64,000 bases of DNA from the NCBI RefSeq assembly GCF_000426585.1, contig NZ_AUFQ01000003.1:1-64000 (forward strand), given 5' to 3'. Within the stretch, counting starts at the first letter, position 1. Every line of letters begins with the position of its first letter. The stretch is from Segatella baroniae DSM 16972 = JCM 13447 (lineage in GTDB: Bacteria > Bacteroidota > Bacteroidia > Bacteroidales > Bacteroidaceae). Made by a program: the position numbers and the translations under genes. Of this stretch, positions 62,599 to 64,000 are shown piece by piece. The notes beneath the pieces were generated by a model. The model was given only the letters and a program-made list of their open reading frames with translations. It did not search any database and had not been told where the DNA came from.

Positions 62599-63300
62599 AT
62601 GAAAAAAGCATTCGTTTTTGCCATTCTCTTGTTGCAGCTGTTCATTTGTCAGGCCCAGACGGTGCCGAGTGTCAGCCCGACAGTGGACATCAGCATTCCC
62701 GACAAAGACCCGTTGACCGACCAAACGACCTATACGGGGTCGGCACCGCTGACTTGTCGCTTCAAGGCGAACCCCGCGGACAACAATGGTTGGGACGCTT
62801 TTTACGAGTGGCGGTTCTATCGGGGAGAAGACAGGCGGAACCCTTTTTTGCGGCGATATGAGGAAGAGACGACGCTCGGCATCAACTCGTCGGGAGCGCA
62901 CTACATACAACTCCACGCCATGTTTGTCCATGACAAAGACACCATAAGGTTTACAGAGGAAGACCTCTCCCCCATCGTCATCAATGTTTATGAGAGCAAG
63001 CTGGAAATGCCCAACGCCTTCTCGCCCAACGGAGACGGCGTGAATGACATATACAAGGCCAAAGCCGGTTATCAAAGTATCGTGGATTTCCACGCTGCGA
63101 TATTCAACCGCTGGGGACAGAAACTGTTCGAGTGGGACGACCCGGCAAAGGGCTGGGACGGCAAAAGCCATGGCAAAGACGTGAAACAGGGCGTCTATTT
63201 CTGTCTCGTGAAGGCCAAGGGGGCGGATGGCAGGGTGTTTGACATAAAGACAGACGTCAACTTATTGAGAGGATACGAAGAAGGAAGCAACAATGAATAA
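62599..63300 (+). CDS. Small secreted protein with a type IX secretion type B C-terminal domain
   Basis: A 233-residue protein with a Sec signal ([20 protein letters not shown]). A middle domain (about 30-140) is PKD/Ig-like in pattern ([26 protein letters not shown]). The C-terminal 85 residues are the gliding-motility-associated sorting domain: [51 protein letters not shown]. This CTD-B directs cargo through T9SS. The ATG at 62599 is chosen for its signal peptide. Its stop overlaps the uvrA start within ATGAATAA, so the two are translationally coupled. Confidence 0.88.
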   Translation: MKKAFVFAILLLQLFICQAQTVPSVSPTVDISIPDKDPLTDQTTYTGSAPLTCRFKANPADNNGWDAFYEWRFYRGEDRRNPFLRRYEEETTLGINSSGAHYIQLHAMFVHDKDTIRFTEEDLSPIVINVYESKLEMPNAFSPNGDGVNDIYKAKAGYQSIVDFHAAIFNRWGQKLFEWDDPAKGWDGKSHGKDVKQGVYFCLVKAKGADGRVFDIKTDVNLLRGYEEGSNNE

Positions 63301-64000
63301 GATAGAAGTCTTGGGCGCGAGAGTCCACAATTTAAAGAACATTGATGTAGAGATACCACGTGGTTCGCTGACCGTCATCACCGGCCTGTCCGGTTCGGGA
63401 AAGTCGTCGCTGGCTTTCGACACGATTTTCGCGGAAGGACAACGCAGGTATATAGAGACGTTTTCGGCCTATGCCCGCAACTTTCTGGGCAACATGGAGC
63501 GCCCGGACGTCGACAAAATCACCGGCCTGAGCCCGGTCATCAGCATAGAACAGAAGACGACCAACAAAAACCCGCGTTCCACCGTGGGAACGACGACGGA
63601 GATTTATGACTATCTGCGCCTGCTATACGCACGTGCAGGAACGGCATACAGCTATGCAACCGGCGAAAAGATGGTCAAATACACGGAGGAAAAGGTCATC
63701 GAAATGATATTCGAAGCCTATGCCGGCAAAGCCATCTACATTCTGGCTCCGCTCGTTCGCAACCGCAAAGGCCACTATCGGGAGCTTTTCGAGAGCATGC
63801 GACGAAAGGGATATCTGTACATGCGCGTGGATGAAGAGATACTGGAAATCACCCGTGGCATGAAGACCGACCGTTACAAGAACCATAATATAGAGGTGGT
63901 CATCGACAAGCTCAAGGCTCCGGAGCCCGGCACGCTGGACGACAAGCAGTCGAAGCAGATAGCCGAGCGGTTGAGGAAGAGCGTGGAGACGGCCATGAAG
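63293..64000 (+). CDS. uvrA: Excinuclease ABC subunit UvrA, N-terminal part (runs off the window)
   Basis: 236 codons of UvrA are visible. [21 protein letters not shown], Walker A GLSGSGKS (31-38), [47 protein letters not shown] and [12 protein letters not shown] are canonical. The segment after YARAG reads [10 protein letters not shown] and lacks the cysteine pair some UvrAs have there. UvrA recognises bulky DNA lesions with UvrB. The start overlaps the previous stop by 8 bp. The frame is open at 64000. Confidence 0.96.
   Translation, partial: MNKIEVLGARVHNLKNIDVEIPRGSLTVITGLSGSGKSSLAFDTIFAEGQRRYIETFSAYARNFLGNMERPDVDKITGLSPVISIEQKTTNKNPRSTVGTTTEIYDYLRLLYARAGTAYSYATGEKMVKYTEEKVIEMIFEAYAGKAIYILAPLVRNRKGHYRELFESMRRKGYLYMRVDEEILEITRGMKTDRYKNHNIEVVIDKLKAPEPGTLDDKQSKQIAERLRKSVETAMK

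Overview
The window looks like a chromosome segment from the Bacteroidota, most likely a Prevotellaceae member. The evidence is the set of Bacteroidota-restricted families (DUF4494, DUF4270, DUF4827, DUF4105/Lnb_N, a BamA/TamA-like lipoprotein, a PorT-like protein, a type IX secretion type B C-terminal domain), a SecA of about 1,100 residues, a phosphoglycerate-mutase-like protein between thrA and thrC, and many phylum-type promoters (-33 TTTG, about 20 bp, -7 TAnnTTTG). No rRNA or tRNA gene, CRISPR array, prophage or intact insertion sequence was seen. This is mostly core genome, so the unusual signals lie in the spacers.

Layout. 1-450: broken IS256-type transposase and an IS-end-like element. 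453-6130: ppdK (minus), rlmD and a porin (plus), then a stand-alone Thr/Ile-rich leader peptide with an attenuator-like terminator. 6157-18003: a minus-strand block of yggS, DUF4494, a small-RNA candidate, a MORN/GH25 lysozyme, a membrane protein, a fused feoAB behind a 33-bp tandem duplication, and the threonine operon thrA-apgM-thrC. 18299-25000: a FAD oxidoreductase, then DUF4270 with a 45-residue partner, a short GT5 protein and the methylmalonyl-CoA decarboxylase genes (mmdA, a 50-residue protein, biotin carrier). 25060-28249: hisG-hisD-hisC. 28389-34089: MltF-like transglycosylase, BamA/TamA-like protein, metallo-hydrolase, lipoprotein, glycosyltransferase. 34300-41000: an AraC pseudogene, then secA, a degenerate phosphatase-fold protein and DUF4105. 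41126-48382: barrel protein, LptC, CNNM/CBS protein, PpiD-like chaperone and purine permease. 48824-57897: rsgA-frr, fRMsr, lipoprotein, GH36, glmM, DUF4827, DHH phosphoesterase, nucleotidyltransferase. 58608-64000: POT transporter, PorT-like, LysM/periplasmic-binding protein, a small T9SS cargo and the start of uvrA.

Two observations stand out. (1) Six spacers carry degenerate tandem arrays with the same 22-bp period but largely private unit sequences. Most lie downstream of a gene, and several merge with hairpins. (2) The Thr/Ile leader and its terminator at 5988-6130 have no plus-strand gene to control. The threonine operon lies on the opposite strand 12 kb away, and inverting 6130-18003 would place thrA directly behind the leader and put every gene from rlmD to the oxidoreductase on one strand.

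Much of the gene content serves the envelope: SecA export, lipoprotein processing, LptC and BamA/TamA-type outer-membrane assembly, PpiD folding, murein hydrolases and T9SS parts. The rest is amino-acid synthesis (Thr, His), C3/C4 metabolism (ppdK, methylmalonyl-CoA decarboxylase), ferrous iron uptake and ribosome maintenance (RlmD, RsgA, RRF). All functions are read from motifs and recalled family knowledge; no database search was run.
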